From: Nicotiana tabacum
Taxonomy: Eukaryota; Streptophyta; Magnoliopsida; Solanales; Solanaceae
Direction: 5' to 3'
Assembly (NCBI RefSeq): GCF_000715075.1
Contig: NC_134095.1
Coordinates: 46,168,806-46,232,805, forward strand
Length of the DNA stretch: 64,000 nucleotides
Shown here: piece after piece, positions 1 through 13,400 of the stretch
How positions within the stretch are numbered: the stretch's first letter is position 1
Layout: each line of letters begins with the position of its first letter
Notes under the pieces: generated by a model
Database searches by the model: none
The model's input: the letters and a program-made list of their open reading frames with translations, nothing else
Told to the model about the DNA's origin: nothing
Program-made: the position numbers and the translations under genes

Positions 1-378
1 GGTGTTTGTTCTAGACCTGGCTTACCCGAGCGGACAGCTCGAGCCGAGGGGAGGCAACGTACCGGGAATACAGAAGCTTCACCGGCTTAGCAACTTGTCC
101 GAACCTCGTTCTAAATTGGGATTTGACACTATATAGAAAAGAAGTCGTACGAAGTACACCCTTCTTCATGATTCAGAAGACTCAGAGAGGAGATGGGTTT
201 CGGCACAGTTTATATACAGTTCACGTAATATCAAAGCGGTAAAAGGCATCCAATTAGCACATTGAGCCAAAACATGTAACAAAATCAGATAAAACCAAAT
301 ATAACAATTTATATAAGCTCGAATTTCTAACCCTGAACCAGTGGTTCTAGGCCAAATCTCCAGCAGAGTCGCCAGAGC
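1..378 (-). mobile_element. 5' leader of an Ogre-like LTR retrotransposon, truncated by window edge
   Basis: Read on the minus strand, this follows directly on the LTR at 379-4476. A primer-binding-site-like sequence, TGGCGACTCTGCTGGAGA, lies at 374-357. It is nearly identical to the PBS of the plus-strand Ogre element at 48299-48316. The far-left text (about 1-60) matches, in reverse complement, the leader of that element near 48590-48660. The element therefore runs off the left edge and none of its coding region is visible. Confidence 0.8.
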
Positions 379-3300
379 TGTCGCACCTCCTATTTCCGTC
401 CCCGCGAGGGGTGAAGGAGTTTTTTCCAATTAAAGGACAATCAAAAAAGGCTTTGTTTATTTATTTCAGAGTCGCCACTTGGGAGATTTAGGGTGTCCCA
501 AGTCACCAATTTTAATCCCGAATCGAGGAAAAGAATGACTCTGTATTACAGTCCGCGAACCAGAAATCCCGATAAGGAATTCTGTTAACCCGGGAGAAGG
601 TGTTAGGCATTCCCGAGTTCCGTGGTTCTAGCACGGTCGCTCAACTGTCATATTCGGCTTGTTTATCTGATTTTATACAATTATGAGCTCATGTGTAAAT
701 TTTAACTCTTTACCGCTTTTATTATTATATTTTAAAAGAATGTGAGCATCATTTAAAAACATGCCTTTGGATTGCGTCACATGAAATGCACCCGCACTCC
801 GGAACATATTTTTATTCAATGTTTTGGGATTTGGATTTGGGTCGAATGAAATGCACACCCGAATTTAAGAAGGTAAGATTATTAAAATGCGTGTCTAAAA
901 CGATTAGTGTATTATTATTATTTCTGGGTAAGGCCGTGAAATTTTGCTAAACGGTCCATCCCCAAGTCTAAGCAATTTTAAAACAAATATTTACCGAGGG
1001 CCCCGCAATTTTGTATTTTTTATTCGACGAGGCTCATCTCATTCTTATTTTTTAAGGACAATCCTAAAATGCCTACATTTTTCTATTAAATTTGTCTCTA
1101 CAAAATGAAAGAGAAAAGGTCTTAATTTATTTACATACTTGAGTTAATATAGTTGGGTTTCGAATATGATTCATAAAATCTGAAAATGATGCAAGCAAGG
1201 CAGTCCGTTGCCAATGCGGGCCTAGGCTCAACGTGTATGGCATAAACTAGACCTGGGCCATCTTATTCACATGTTATTACCTAATTACATTATACTAGGT
1301 ATGTTCACAGTTTGTCAAATTAAAAAAAAAACTTGGCAATCTAATTTTAATCCTTGACCATTTACATGCTGAAATTAACCAATAGTATTTAGCTAAACAA
1401 TATTCCTACAAGTTCCAAAACGGTCTATTCGTTTAATGAACTAAGTGTTGAATATTTAAGAATAATCTAAATCAGTTAACATGCTTTTGAGACATGATAA
1501 TCATCCAACAATAATGAATTAATTAGACAGAGTTACTACACCATTTATTTATTTTTAGGCAATATATAGATAGTTCATCCGTTAAGCTATCGTCAGATGT
1601 TCCACTATATATATTAAATATGTTCCACTATATATATATATATATATATATTAAATAGCTACATGATTCTGATTTTTGTAAGCTAAATAATTTATATATA
1701 CAAATAAAATTCAGAATATAATTAAAATAAATTTAGAACTTCAACTCTTCATTTTTTTGTATTCATGCTTCATGTTTCAGTTTACAATAATCAGTGTGTC
1801 AGTTGTGTACCTGATATTGGAAGCAAAAGAAAAGGAAGATCAGCAGAAATTCAGTAGCATACAACAACAGCAACACCCAGCAACCAGCAATGAGAAATCG
1901 GTGACGAATTTTAAAACTCAAGATAAAAATTCAGAAAACACCAACAACAATCAACGGACAGAAGCCAAGGGAATCTTTTCAGATTTGAAAGACTAATTAA
2001 TGTTCAACCCTTAATTTCTGAATCCGTTTATCAGAATATTTAAATTGTATATCAGGTGTATACTATTCTTCTTTTGAATTTCCAGAATGTTTTTCTTTTT
2101 ATTTTTGGAGTCTTAGTATTTTCGGAATTTTTCTCTCTTTAATATCCAGCTCTCTTTTTTCTCTATCTCTCTCTCTTCCTATTTTTTTTTAAACCCTAAA
2201 ATCTGATCAAGTCTCTCTTATTTATTACCATCTTTCAGCATTTTTAAACATAAAACTCATTATCTTCTCACTCATCCCCCTTTTAATCTCACTACCTAAT
2301 GTTTTGTCTCCCACTACATTAAACAAATACCTCATTATATCTTGTCCCCCGTGCTTATATTAAATAATTGCATTATTCCCCACCATTATATCTTGTCCCC
2401 CCATTATTGATTATTTTAATATTATTTTAATCCTAATTGACAAAGCACTCAAAATAAATAATTGTTCAGAATTTTAATTCCAAAAATACCCCTCTGACCT
2501 TACTGAAATTAATATTTTGACCCTGAAAACATTATAATTTACCAATCTACCCTGTCAGCTATAACAAGTTCAACTAATCAATTCTAACCAATATAGCAGC
2601 TATAACCAATTCCTAATCAGATTTTATGAACAAACTCAAACTATATGATGAACAACAAAGAAACAACTTGAATTATTTTGACTGAACAATGTTTTTACAC
2701 AACAAACTTATTTTCAGATTCACCAACAATAACAAACAAATATATTCAAAGCATGAGCTCAAATTCAAATTAAACTTTAAACAAAATAAATAAACAGATT
2801 CAAATCACTAAACTCAAATAATCAATTGATCTTTAAATTAAATTCAACAAAATTACAACAAAAATACATGATTCAAACTAAATCAAAAAATTAAAAAACC
2901 CAAAACATAAACTCACATTATATCACTGAATTAAAAACAAATTTCAAACAAAATGAACACGAATTAAATTTATATTAAACAACAAAGAACGGATTCAAGT
3001 GATTTAAACTAACACTCTTCTATATTAAAACTAAATCCTCTTAAAATTAATAAAAACAAACTGAAGAAATAATTAATTGAACTTCAACTTAAATCTAACA
3101 ATATTATAATTAAACTAACAATTTCTACCTAAAAAAAAGAAAAAATGAAACAAACTGAAGAAAATAACAAAATGATAAACACGAAACTAATATCGAACAT
3201 ATCTAATTTCAGATCCGAACACATCAAACAAATTACGGACAGAAACAAAACTTAAACCAACTAACCGGATCAGAATGACGATGAACTCGAACGAAAACAA

Positions 3301-4476
3301 ATCTGCCCGGAAACAATTATCGCACCAAAATAACTCGACGCCGAAGACGACCACGAACGGACCATCGAAGAAGATGGTCGTTTGGTGTCGTTTGAAAAAC
3401 GAAGCAGAAGGTGAAGAGGCGGTGAAGCAGTAGAAGCTGCTACTGCTACGCATGCTCGATGGACATGGGAGCTTTGGTGGTCGTCCATGGCTGGACGTAG
3501 CAGAAGGCAGCAGTAGCGACGAGGTTCGTTTGGACGTGATGGACATGGTTGGACGTAGCAGAAGCAACAGGGGTTTGTTTCAGGTGGTCGTCCGACATGG
3601 TGAGGAGGAGCTGCGTGTGTGTATTGACGGAGATGAAAAACGAGCAGCTTATGGGAGCTGGGGTATCGAGGGTGGTCGACGACGAGGGGGGTTGCCGGAC
3701 TGCTCTTTGTTTGAGAAAGCGAAGCAGCAGCGTGGTGGCTGGGAGTGGTCAACATGGAGCTGCTGGTGTTTTTAGAAGAAGAAGAAGGAGGGCAACAGGT
3801 GGTCGTGGGGATGAAGGTGGTGAAGGGGTGGTCGGTGTAAGCAGCCATGGAGAAGAAGAGGGGGGGGGGGGCGGGTAGCTTTAGCATTTTTAGGGTTTGT
3901 TCAAGAATGAAAATAGAAAGGGTGGGGTGTGGTTTTGGGTTATGGAATGGGTCGACCCGGTTTGAAATAAACCGGGTCGTAGGGGAAGGTTGGGTATCCT
4001 TGGGCTTGTGGTTTAAAATTGAGGAAGAGGCCCAATCCGATTTTCGTCTATTTATTGTTCTCTTTTCTTACACTTATTGATAAAACTAAAATGTATGAAA
4101 TTAAATTATAAAAACCAAAATTATCTTAAAATACTAATTAACTTCTAATAAGAATTATCACCAAAAATTAAACATCAATAAAATAAAATCACACAATTTG
4201 GACATTAAATGCTAAAAATGCAAAAGATGCCTATTTTTATGGTTTTTTTTTGCATTTTGTAAACAAACTATATTAAATATAAAAAATGCAAATGTGACAT
4301 ATTTTTTATTTTTATTTTTTATTATTAATTTAGCAAATAAACATGCACAGACAAAAAAAATGAAAACAATACAAATAACACAAAATTCACAACAATTGCG
4401 AACAATTAAAACTGTTTTATTTTTGGAATTTTTCGGGAGTAATTCTCATATATAGGGCAAAAATCACGTGCTTACA
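379..4476 (-). repeat. LTR (~4.1 kb) of minus-strand Ogre-like element
   Basis: On the minus strand the sequence begins TGTAAGCACGTG followed by a TTTTTGCCCTATATATG block, and ends GGTGCGACA just before the PBS. Both ends match those of the LTR at 44411-48294, but the interior is much diverged, so this is a related but different family member. The ORFs around 3187-3890 lie in an untranslated GC-rich stretch of the LTR and show no recognisable domain. A (TA)n tract sits near 1622-1652. Confidence 0.8.
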
Positions 4477-5383
4477 ACGGTAAACTCCTCGTCCGTTATT
4501 TTATCCGGCTTCTTCTCCTTTCCTTGTAGTGCCAAATCTAAAGCATCTTGAATTAGGATAACTTCCATCTTTAATTGTCACATTTCGAAGTCTGCACTTC
4601 GATCATATGTCTCAACATAAGTCTTTGTTAGAGTTATGTTGACTACTGAAATACGCCCAGTTAGATTCGGGTCTGATACCAATTTGTTTGGATCGAAAAA
4701 TCAGGTATTACAGAATTTAACCAAACAATGTTATAATGACAGTAACAAAGACAATGCAAGTTGATAACAACTACAATTAAAGCATATAAAGAAGATACAA
4801 GCTTAACGTAGTTCGGTCAAAGTGACCTACGTCCACAAGCAAAGATGAGCAAATTCACTAAAGCAAAAAAAGTACAAAAGAGTGCAAAATTAGAGTAAAT
4901 ACTCTATTAATCCCAAATACCTCCGAGAGACAATCTCACAAGCCCTCCAAAAAAAGAGGATCACAAGTATTTCCCAATACTCAACTCTTTTACAAACAAC
5001 TCTCAATACAGGAGGAGAGGAAGAAACAAGAAATGAAGACTCAAGTCTTGTTGGTGTGTTTAGAATGAACAAATAGCCTTTCCTTTTATAGGCAAAAAAG
5101 CCTTGGCCTCCAAGCTGTAAAAGAAAAGATACAACTTCTGCAAATAATATCCACCACACAATGAAATATCTTTGAGTCTCAAAGAATATTGCCAACAAAG
5201 TCTATTTTGCAAATAGGCTTATGCTTATGTGAGGTGGACCCACTAGCCAAAATATTGGCCATACCGCAAAATTCATGCCGCCACTAATAAGACTAAACTC
5301 TATTGCTAAGCTAGAATGGGCTATAAGAGCCAAATCACCAAAGGTTCTTGACATATCAATAACATCAAACGGCATACATGACA
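4477..5383 (-). mobile_element. Ty1/copia fragment: LTR, iMet-type PBS and start of gag
   Basis: On the minus strand, a 699-bp LTR-like sequence (5383-4685) carries a TATAAAAGG box near 5090-5082 and ends CCAAACA. It is followed by TGGTATCAG (4681-4673), the initiator-Met tRNA PBS typical of copia elements. A gag-like start follows with ATG at 4568 and a peptide containing LALQGKEKKPDK and ITDEE, which resembles the N-terminus of copia Gag. The fragment stops at 4477, exactly where the Ogre-like LTR begins. The LTR's outer end is an estimate from TG...CA. Confidence 0.7.
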
Positions 5384-5842
5384 TCCTTCCGAAGAAAGTA
5401 GTAATATGCTGATTTACCAGTAAGAGAGAAACTACGTGACACTAAAAAAATGATATATATATATCTATATATATAAAATAATAACCGATATATATATATA
5501 TACACACACACTCCTTCCATTTCAATTTATGTGTAATATTTGATTGGACACGGAGTTTAAGAAATAAGAGATTAATGTATAAAATGTTTTAAAAATGTAA
5601 TTTAATATATCACATCTTTATCCACTAAATCTAAATTTTAGATTTGCCTCTGCTAATATGTCGAATGAGGCATAAGACCTTATACCATTCCAGGGGCGAT
5701 TATTGTGTATGAAAGGTTGAAAAATAAGAATTTACCTATGAGAAACTCAATTAACCTCCCCTCATTTACCACCCCGACAATATTAGAGAGTACAAGAAAC
5801 TCTCTTTTCTTTTATTTTACTTGAGCAAGAAGAATTAAATTT
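5384..5842. repeat. Intergenic: TA-rich microsatellite and Stowaway-like MITE end
   Basis: A TA/CA simple repeat occupies about 5449-5510. It is followed by CTCCTTCCATTTCAATTTATGTG from 5511, which resembles the terminal sequence of Stowaway/mariner-type MITEs. No opposite terminus was found, so it is a fragment. No gene is seen. Confidence 0.4.
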
Positions 5843-6889
5843 TAGCAAAAATGTTCTGGACTACCCTAATCTTGGCAACTTTTGTCTAGTTCCCCCTTAA
5901 ACTTCACGTGGTCTTTAATACCCCCTGAACTTGAAAATTTGATAGTCGTGACCCCTCTAGATACTGATGTGTCAAAGAGCGTGAATACACTCTTTTTGGG
6001 AGTGTGGGAGGGAAGAAAAATAGAATAATCAACTTCCAAGCCAAGTGGGGTATTTTTCAAATATTAATTGTCACATTATCAAATATAATTATTTATTTAT
6101 TCCAATTGTATTTCTCGTTGTGTCTTCTTAATATATATTGCATATTTTATCCCAATTGTATTTTTAAAGATATAATGAATATATGTTGATAACTATGTAC
6201 TATTTCTTATCTTTTTTTCCGATCCAAATCTATAAAAGTTAGTTGAAATTCTATTTATTTTAGCCAAAAAAAAAGAAGAAGATCTAACCAAAGTAATGAA
6301 GTTCAAATGGTGTGTTTTCTATAAAGAAAAAAATATCGTGTATTTTTATTTTTGTTTTCACCCAATGCTATTTATTTAAACTATATATTTTTCTTTTTTC
6401 GAGCCAAATTCGCAAATATTTGGTCGGAATTTTAATATTTTTAGCTAGAATATTTATTTAGTTCATATATGGAGTTCCAACAATGTTTTTTTTTAAAATG
6501 CAATAATAATATGTTCTACTTGTATATTTCTTTTTTTCCTAACCAAATATGTAAAAGTAACTTGATTAAAATATTATTATCTTTTGTCAAATAAAAAATT
6601 ATAGTCAAAATAACTTTGTTTCAAGTTGTTTTATACAGATTTTGGCATGAAATAAATAATTTAAATAGTTGGTGGACTTAAAAAGATAAAAATATATATT
6701 TTATTGTAAAAAAATGCCACATGAGCAAGAAAATTTTCACAGTGCGTGTATCACACTCCAATGTATTGTCAGCGTCCGGAGGGTCGGGGCTATGAAATTG
6801 TTAAGTTCATGGGGAATTTAAAGATCACGTGAAATTTGAGGGAACTAAACAAAAGTTGCCAAGTTGAGGAGGATCCCAACTATTCTACC
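5843..6889. mobile_element. MULE-like non-autonomous element with ~130-bp TIRs
   Basis: The left end (TAGCAAAAATGTTCTGGACT, then CTTGGCAACTTTTGTCTAGTT and CTTCACGTGGTCTTTAA) matches the reverse complement of the right end (CTTGGCAACTTTTGTTTAGTT, TTTCACGTGATCTTTAA) over roughly 130 bp. TTAAATTT directly flanks both ends (5835-5842 and 6890-6897), a candidate 8-9 bp target duplication. The interior is AT-rich with no transposase. Long TIRs and TSD size suggest Mutator-like; hAT is the alternative. Confidence 0.65.
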
Positions 6890-9254
6890 TTAAATTTAAT
6901 ATGGGAATTCTGGGCGGTAAACTTAAATGACCAACTGAAGGTTACTTTTCAGCAGTTCCTCAGCAAATGCTTTATTATCATGGAGATTGATTTTGTATTC
7001 AATTCATGATATTTCTAACTAAGCAAATACGTTTTCCAAGTCACAACCAATATAATCCCAGGTTGTTAACTTTAGGCCCCCCTCCCCCTTTTTTTTTTTT
7101 TTTTTAAATTTACCTTCAAGTATTTAATTTCAATTGATGTAAGATCTTGAAGAATGCCGTCTCAAATTTTGAAAAGGTGGAAGTCACTTTAAATTCAATT
7201 ATAATGCTTAGCTCCAAGTTGCAGTACAGTTTCCAATTTTACTACAGAGGAAAGTCAACACTAGCTAGTAGCAATTGTTTGAATAAGAAAGTTTGGTAGC
7301 AACATACACTCAACCTGAAGGATTATTTTCCTGCATTCACCATTCCCTACTCATAGACATGGAAACACTGCAAGCCTATGTGTCACAAGCGAGCACGTTA
7401 GGTTGTTTACGTTTTGGTGGGATGAAGGGCTTTTGTGCATTACAGCACAAGCCATAACTACTTTTTTTACCTTATTGATTGGAGGTCCCACGAGGATATC
7501 TGTGTACTTGTCCATGACAAGTGAGATCTTCGGTCTGCATAACTGGTTGTCGCTCAAACAAAGAAGAGTCTGGTCCTGTCTATATTCAGGCCTGGCCTGG
7601 CCCGTCCATCTGTTGCTTGGTCCGGAAGCCGCTATTGCCCCTTAATGAATCGCATGGTCCTTCAACCTTCATTTTGATTCCAGCAGCCTGCAAAACTCTG
7701 CCTATGGGTCTCTTATGGGTGCTACAAGGGGTGTTATTACATAAGCATCTTGGATAGCAGAAACGAACAATAGATGGACACCGTTTACCTGATAAAAAGA
7801 CTATCTGGATCAACTATGATCAGTACAAGTCAATTATTCAGCAAGCTGCTATTTGAGTTGGCGCTACGCAAAGCAAGACAAATAGAACATATTTCGCGTG
7901 GAGTTTGAACCAAAGTAAACTATGGAAGCTAGACTCGTAATGTACAATAAGGTGGGAGGTACACAGTGAATGGAATTTGAGCGACACTAGAGTCTTGTAT
8001 TTATAAAACCTGTTGATGGAAGAACACATGCAGCAAAGTGGAACTAAAATATTGCTATATCATACTCCGTTCTTACATAAGAAGCAGAACGAGGAACAGC
8101 AAAAGGCATAACGCCTATCTCAAATCTTGGACCTACAATGCCAAAAAGAGAAAAAAATGCATGGTAACTTGTCAAGTAAATTGACAAATCATATCAATGT
8201 AGGTATTACTCTTCAAATACTTGATTCAGTCTTATGAACTATTTCAAAATATCACTCTATGACAAGCATTCTCCTTAAACTTAATATGGCATACTCAAAT
8301 GATATTCATATTCTGAAAAGTGAATTCAGGAAAAGAAAAGACGGACAGGAGATCATCCTTAATTATGAAAGCCTGAGAATTTCCCTGTTGCAAGTAGTTT
8401 GGCACGGCAAGAATGGATCAGATCGGATGTATAGTAGTTCAGCACCAACTGTTATTTAGTTAACCCCGGCCCCCGCCATCTTCGCATCCTGCTATTAGAT
8501 CCACCCCATTGGACTCAGGAGTCTAACATATGTATATGATTGGATTAAACTCTATTCCACAACACAGCTGCAATAATTACACTAAAAAGAGGTAATGAAA
8601 CAGAAAGTTGAGCAAAAGCAGCATAAACATTTAAGACTGTCACTAACAAGTCATATTGCGTAGGCAAATACCTCACACCAAAGACCAAACTGCTTTGTGA
8701 AGTGATGTAATGCAACAATCCATTTTCTCAAACACTATTGTGACCTCAGTTGCACTAGTTCTTGGACTTGACAAATGGTGACCTTCCATTTCCTAAGCTG
8801 CGAAATATGCTCCGCTGGAACTTTTACAAGATAAAAGAAGCTCCCTGCAAGAACTAAAGAGCTCGATCGTTCAACAAAAAGCTGCATTATACCAGAAAGA
8901 CAAATTTAAAAATATATAATTGGAGAACAATTAAAGAACAAAAGTTAGCTAGGAAGCCCTAAACATATAATCAAGATCATGTTCACACTAATTACTGCAA
9001 GTAGCCCTAATTCAATTCTAAGTACCGTGAGAATACGCGTCCCTTAGTGGTCTAAGAAATTCAAAGGGTCACATTATTGACTTAAGGTTTTAGATTGAAT
9101 GCTCTCTTTTTTGCTTCAGGCTCACTCTTTAGCCTGTTGAATCCGCTTTCTGTGCTTCAAACGTTTTGGGTCTAAGGCAAAATAATTCATTCCCTCAATA
9201 ATTCCATATTATTCATAAGCAATATGAAGTATCAATATCAAACACCAAGACTAT
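6890..9254. other. Intergenic, no gene recognised
   Basis: Short overlapping ORFs at 7351-7813 and 7838-8029 resemble no family I know and have interrupted frames. Poly-C/poly-T runs occur near 7078-7106. No tRNA, CRISPR or clear transposon was seen. Decayed coding sequence near 7340-7820 on either strand cannot be excluded, because its base composition is higher in GC than the surroundings. Confidence 0.4.
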
Positions 9255-9404
9255 AAAGGGCAATCCAGTGCATGAAGATCACATAGGTCCGAGAAAGGGT
9301 TGCATCCCAAGAGGGTGTGATATAGGCAGCCTACCCTAATGCAAACTCGAAACCTTGACCTATAGGTCATTTTACCGTTGGTCCAAGACTCACTCCTGAA
9401 CACA
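9255..9404 (-). mobile_element. tRNA-derived SINE (TS/SolS-like)
   Basis: On the minus strand there is an A-box-like TGGACCAACGGTAAA and a B-box-like GGTTTCGAGTTTGC. The body then reads GGGTAGGCTGCCTATATCACA and CGGACCTATGTGATC, and ends GGATTGCCCTTT, as in Solanaceae TS/SolS SINEs. AAGACTAT flanks both ends (9247-9254 and 9405-9412), which supports a target-site duplication. Family name is from memory. Confidence 0.75.
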
Positions 9405-10407
9405 AAGACTATGTACATAGAAAATAACGAAAACTCACTGATCATGTCAACTCACAAAGTTAATGTACGATTATGGACGACGAGAAGCACTTACACACAG
9501 AACTGGATCAGGCGGTGCAAAGCAACCAAAATGAGAAAAAAACAGGCCTAGTGACGATTTTGGTGGAGCAGATGATGTAAAGTGAAGTGTCCCTTGTGCC
9601 AAGGAAGAACAACTATACCTTAATAATGCCAAAAATAACACAAGAATGTTTCGATGATAACAAGGACAATGTAAAGAGAAGAATTCAAACAGAGAAAGAG
9701 AGCGAGAGAGACGTGAAGAGCGGCACAAAACAGCTGGAAATAACGACATGACCTTTGTCTTTACAAGTAGTTAATTTTCCATCTTCCTAAATTTTGTCTC
9801 TTTTTTCATAGTACAAAAATTGACTCTGCCACCCCAGTAATATCTTTGTAAAATGATTTAAGCATACTGCTGCCGTCGGCATTAAGTTTGGTAAACCTCA
9901 ATTTGTTGTTTGATGAAACTAGTAACTGGACAGCAAAATTACTAAAGTACAATATACTGACACCTTCATTTGATAAATAGTTAGTTATACACGGTTCTTT
10001 TTCACCTTTACTGAAAGTGTTGCGCTTTAGGCCAAGTCCGCTCAAAAAACCTCTACCACGATCTAGTGTTTCCCCGTCGAACTAAGTTTGTAGAACCATT
10101 GACTTTGATACCAGTTTGTTAGGATTCACTACACTTTATATGTAGCTTCTCAATCTTTTCAACTATCAATGTGGGGCTTTTGTTCGCATTCTTAGAAGAG
10201 AGCAGAGGTAGTCCCACAAGCTGAAAACAAAGGTAGAAAAACAAAAAGGAGAAGTAGGATCAACTAGAAACTGCTTTCTATTCAATTTGGCTTATTTGAT
10301 AAATATCTTATCTGATATATGCATATATCCATCTGAGCTAACATCTGCATCAAGATTGAATTTTGAGTCTAATCTGGAATATCCTTTGAGGCCAAGGCTT
10401 TTTGCCC
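9405..10407 (+). other. Upstream region of the CESA gene
   Basis: This lies between the SINE and the CESA start codon and should contain its promoter and 5' UTR. No confident TATA box or upstream exon was identified. A minus-strand ORF at 9471-9749 (92 aa, Ser/Leu/Phe rich) has no recognisable domain. The text GTTTGATACCAGTTTGTTAGGATTC near 10110 hints at an old repeat. Confidence 0.35.
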
Positions 10408-13400
10408 ATGGAGGTGAGTGCTGGTCTAGTTGCTGGCTCTCACAACCGGAATGAAATAGTTGTTATTCGTCGAGATGGTGAATTTTCTGTAAGTTGTCTA
10501 CTTGACCAAGTCATTTCTGTAGTTTTAGTTTCAGTGTTATGTTTGTAATTATGGTTAATGAACTTGAATTATGGTGATCACCAGGCAAGGCCATTGCAGC
10601 AGCTGAGTAGTCAAATTTGCAAAATATGTGATGACGACGTGGGGTTAACAATAGATGGAGAGCCCTTTGTAGCTTGCAATGATTGTGCTTTTCCAGTTTG
10701 TAGGACTTGTTATGATTATGAGCGCCGAGAAGGTAGCCAAGTTTGTCCTCAGTGCAAAACACGTTTCAAACGTCTAAAAGGTAATGATGGATCATTTATT
10801 TTCTCTGAAATGTTCAGCTATTTAGATACTCCTATATTTCTGATTCGTGAACTCTTTATAGGCTGTCCTAGAGTAGAGGGCGATGAGGAAGAAGATGACA
10901 TTGATGATGTTGAAAATGAGTTCAACTTTGAAAGTGATCACATGAAACATGATTTTCAGTGCTATGGTTTTGAGCACTTTGAGCTAGACATGCCTTCTCA
11001 TGAGTCAAGAAACCAACTTTCACAAGTTCCTTTGCTAACCAGTGGTCAAATGGTTAAACACTATTACATCATTCACAAATTATTTTTAAAACTAATCCAT
11101 ATGCATTATCATGTCAATAAATTCATGAACAAGACTAAGATTTTAGGCACATTGTGTTGCAGGTAGATAATGATATCGACCCAGAAAAACATGCGCTAGT
11201 ACTGATGGGATTAGCAGGGTTCGGTGGCAAAAGGATACTTGCCCTTTCCTACCGGGATACCAACACTACAGGTGATACACTATAATAAGACACTGAATCA
11301 AAAGTTAGAGTACCTAGTTGCATGGATGGTGAATTCTTGAATTTAGTTTCTGCAGTGCAACCAAGATCTCTGGATCCTTCAAAGGATTTAGCTGCTTACG
11401 GGTATGGAAGTATAGCTTGGAAGGAGAGGATGGAAAGTTGGAAACAAAAGCAAGAGAAGCAACAAATGACGAAAGATAGTGTTTGCGAAGGCGGGGATGA
11501 AGATGAAGAATTTGACTTATCAGTGTAAGCTTTGCAGAAGCCATCCCATGTGTCTTAGTTTGTCTGAAGATCATCCCAATAAGATAACATAGGCATACCT
11601 GCTTTTGGAAAATATGGCAGCAGCAACTAGTATTTAATGCGCTTATGAAAATGATGCTGCTTCTTCAATGTATTTGTTGTGACAGATAGAGATCCAAGCA
11701 CTTATAAGATTGTAAATTTGCTAATCTTCGCATTACTTTTTGCAAGATCAGGTTGAATTGAAGCAAGACAACCATTATCAAGGGAAATGCCAGTTCCATC
11801 AAGCCAAATCAACCCATATCGAATGATCATCATGATTCGGCTTGTTGTTCTTGGCTTTTTCTTTCATTGTAGGGTCTCTCATCCTGTAAATGATACTTAT
11901 GGATTGTGGCTAGTTTCTGTAATCTGTGAAATTTGGTTTGCTGTGTCATGGATCCTTGATCAATTCCCTAAGTGGCTTCCCATTGACAGGAAGACTTACC
12001 TTGACAGGCTGTCCCTCAGGTCAGTTATTAACCAGTTTTTATACTTATTGTGTTTTCTTTCTCTTTGCTAAAAGATGTATAGTCATCTCTTTCACCTGAA
12101 AATTGGCAAAACTTTGTCTTTCAGATATGAAAAAGAAGGCCAACCTTCTTTACTTTCTGCAGTGGATATATTTGTGAGTACAGTAGATCCACTTAAAGAA
12201 CCACCTCTGGTGACAGCAAACACGGTTCTGTCCATTCTGGCGGTGGACTACCCCATCGAGAAGGTGTCATGCTATGTATCGGATGATGGTGCTTCTATGT
12301 TGACCTTTGAAGCATTATCAGAAACAGCCGAGTTTGCTAAGAAATGGATTCCTTTCTGCAAGAAATTTAGCATTGAGCCTCGGGCTCCTGAGTCATATTT
12401 TTCTCAGAAAATGGATTATCTCCAAGACAAGGTTTTGACTTCATTTATAAAAGAGCGACGAGCAATGAAGGCATGATAATCATGAGTCCCCAATCTTGTT
12501 CAGGATTTTAAGCTAAAAGATACTGTCTTTGGTTTTTGGTTGGTGTTTATTTTGAATTGAGCTTTCCTGATGTTGCAGAGAGATTATGAGGAATTTAAAG
12601 TACGGATAAACGCTCTGGTTTCTAAGGTGCAAAAGGTTCCCGAGGATGGGTGGACAATGCAGGATGGGACTCCTTGGCCAGGGAATTATGTTAGAGATCA
12701 TCCCGGCATGATTCAGGTGCTTAAATTTGGATTCACCATATAATGTTGGTTATTTTACTTAACCTCTTTCTTGTTCAATCTAGCTGTAGTTATTTCTTCT
12801 TATGTGTATCATTTACAGGTCTTCCTTGGCCAAAATGGTGGGCTGGATACAGATGGAAATGAATTACCTCGACTAGTATATGTATCCAGAGAGAAAAGAC
12901 CTGGATTCAACCATCACAAGAAGGCTGGTGCAATGAACGCTCTGGTTTGTATTGCATAAAGATCTATTTTTGCGGTATTTTCTTCTGCTCTATAGTCAAT
13001 ACACGGTGTTTCTGTTAATGAGCTTAAAAGCTATTTGACAGATCAGGGTGTCTGCTGTGCTCACTAATGCTCCTTATTTCTTGAATTTGGATTGTGATCA
13101 CTATATCAACAACAGCAAAGCCATTAGGGAAGCTATGTGTTTCATGATGGATCCATCGCTTGGAAAAAGAGTTTGCTACGTTCAGTTCCCTCAGAGGTTT
13201 GATGGCATTGACAAGAACGATCGATATGCTAATAGGAACACAGTGTTCTTCGATGTAAGTGCAAACTTGTTACAATTAAAAAAATACAGATCTGCTTAAC
13301 ATTTGTATATACTTGAATGATTGTGTAATTGCTTTTATATGAATCAGATTAACATGAAAGGATTGGATGGAATTCAAGGACCAATATATGTTGGAACTGG

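Noticed and set aside
3187..3887. Overlapping ORFs of 107-205 codons on both strands
   Set aside because: They lie in the GC-rich part of an LTR, overlap in several frames, and show low-complexity Ser/Pro/Arg composition with no domain.
7351..7813. Cluster of overlapping small ORFs
   Set aside because: The short frames on both strands contradict each other and no motif was recognised; at most old decayed coding sequence.
9471..9749. 92-codon minus-strand ORF with a signal-like start
   Set aside because: The composition is simple (Ser/Leu/Phe), it shows no family pattern, and it lies in a region that is probably CESA promoter.
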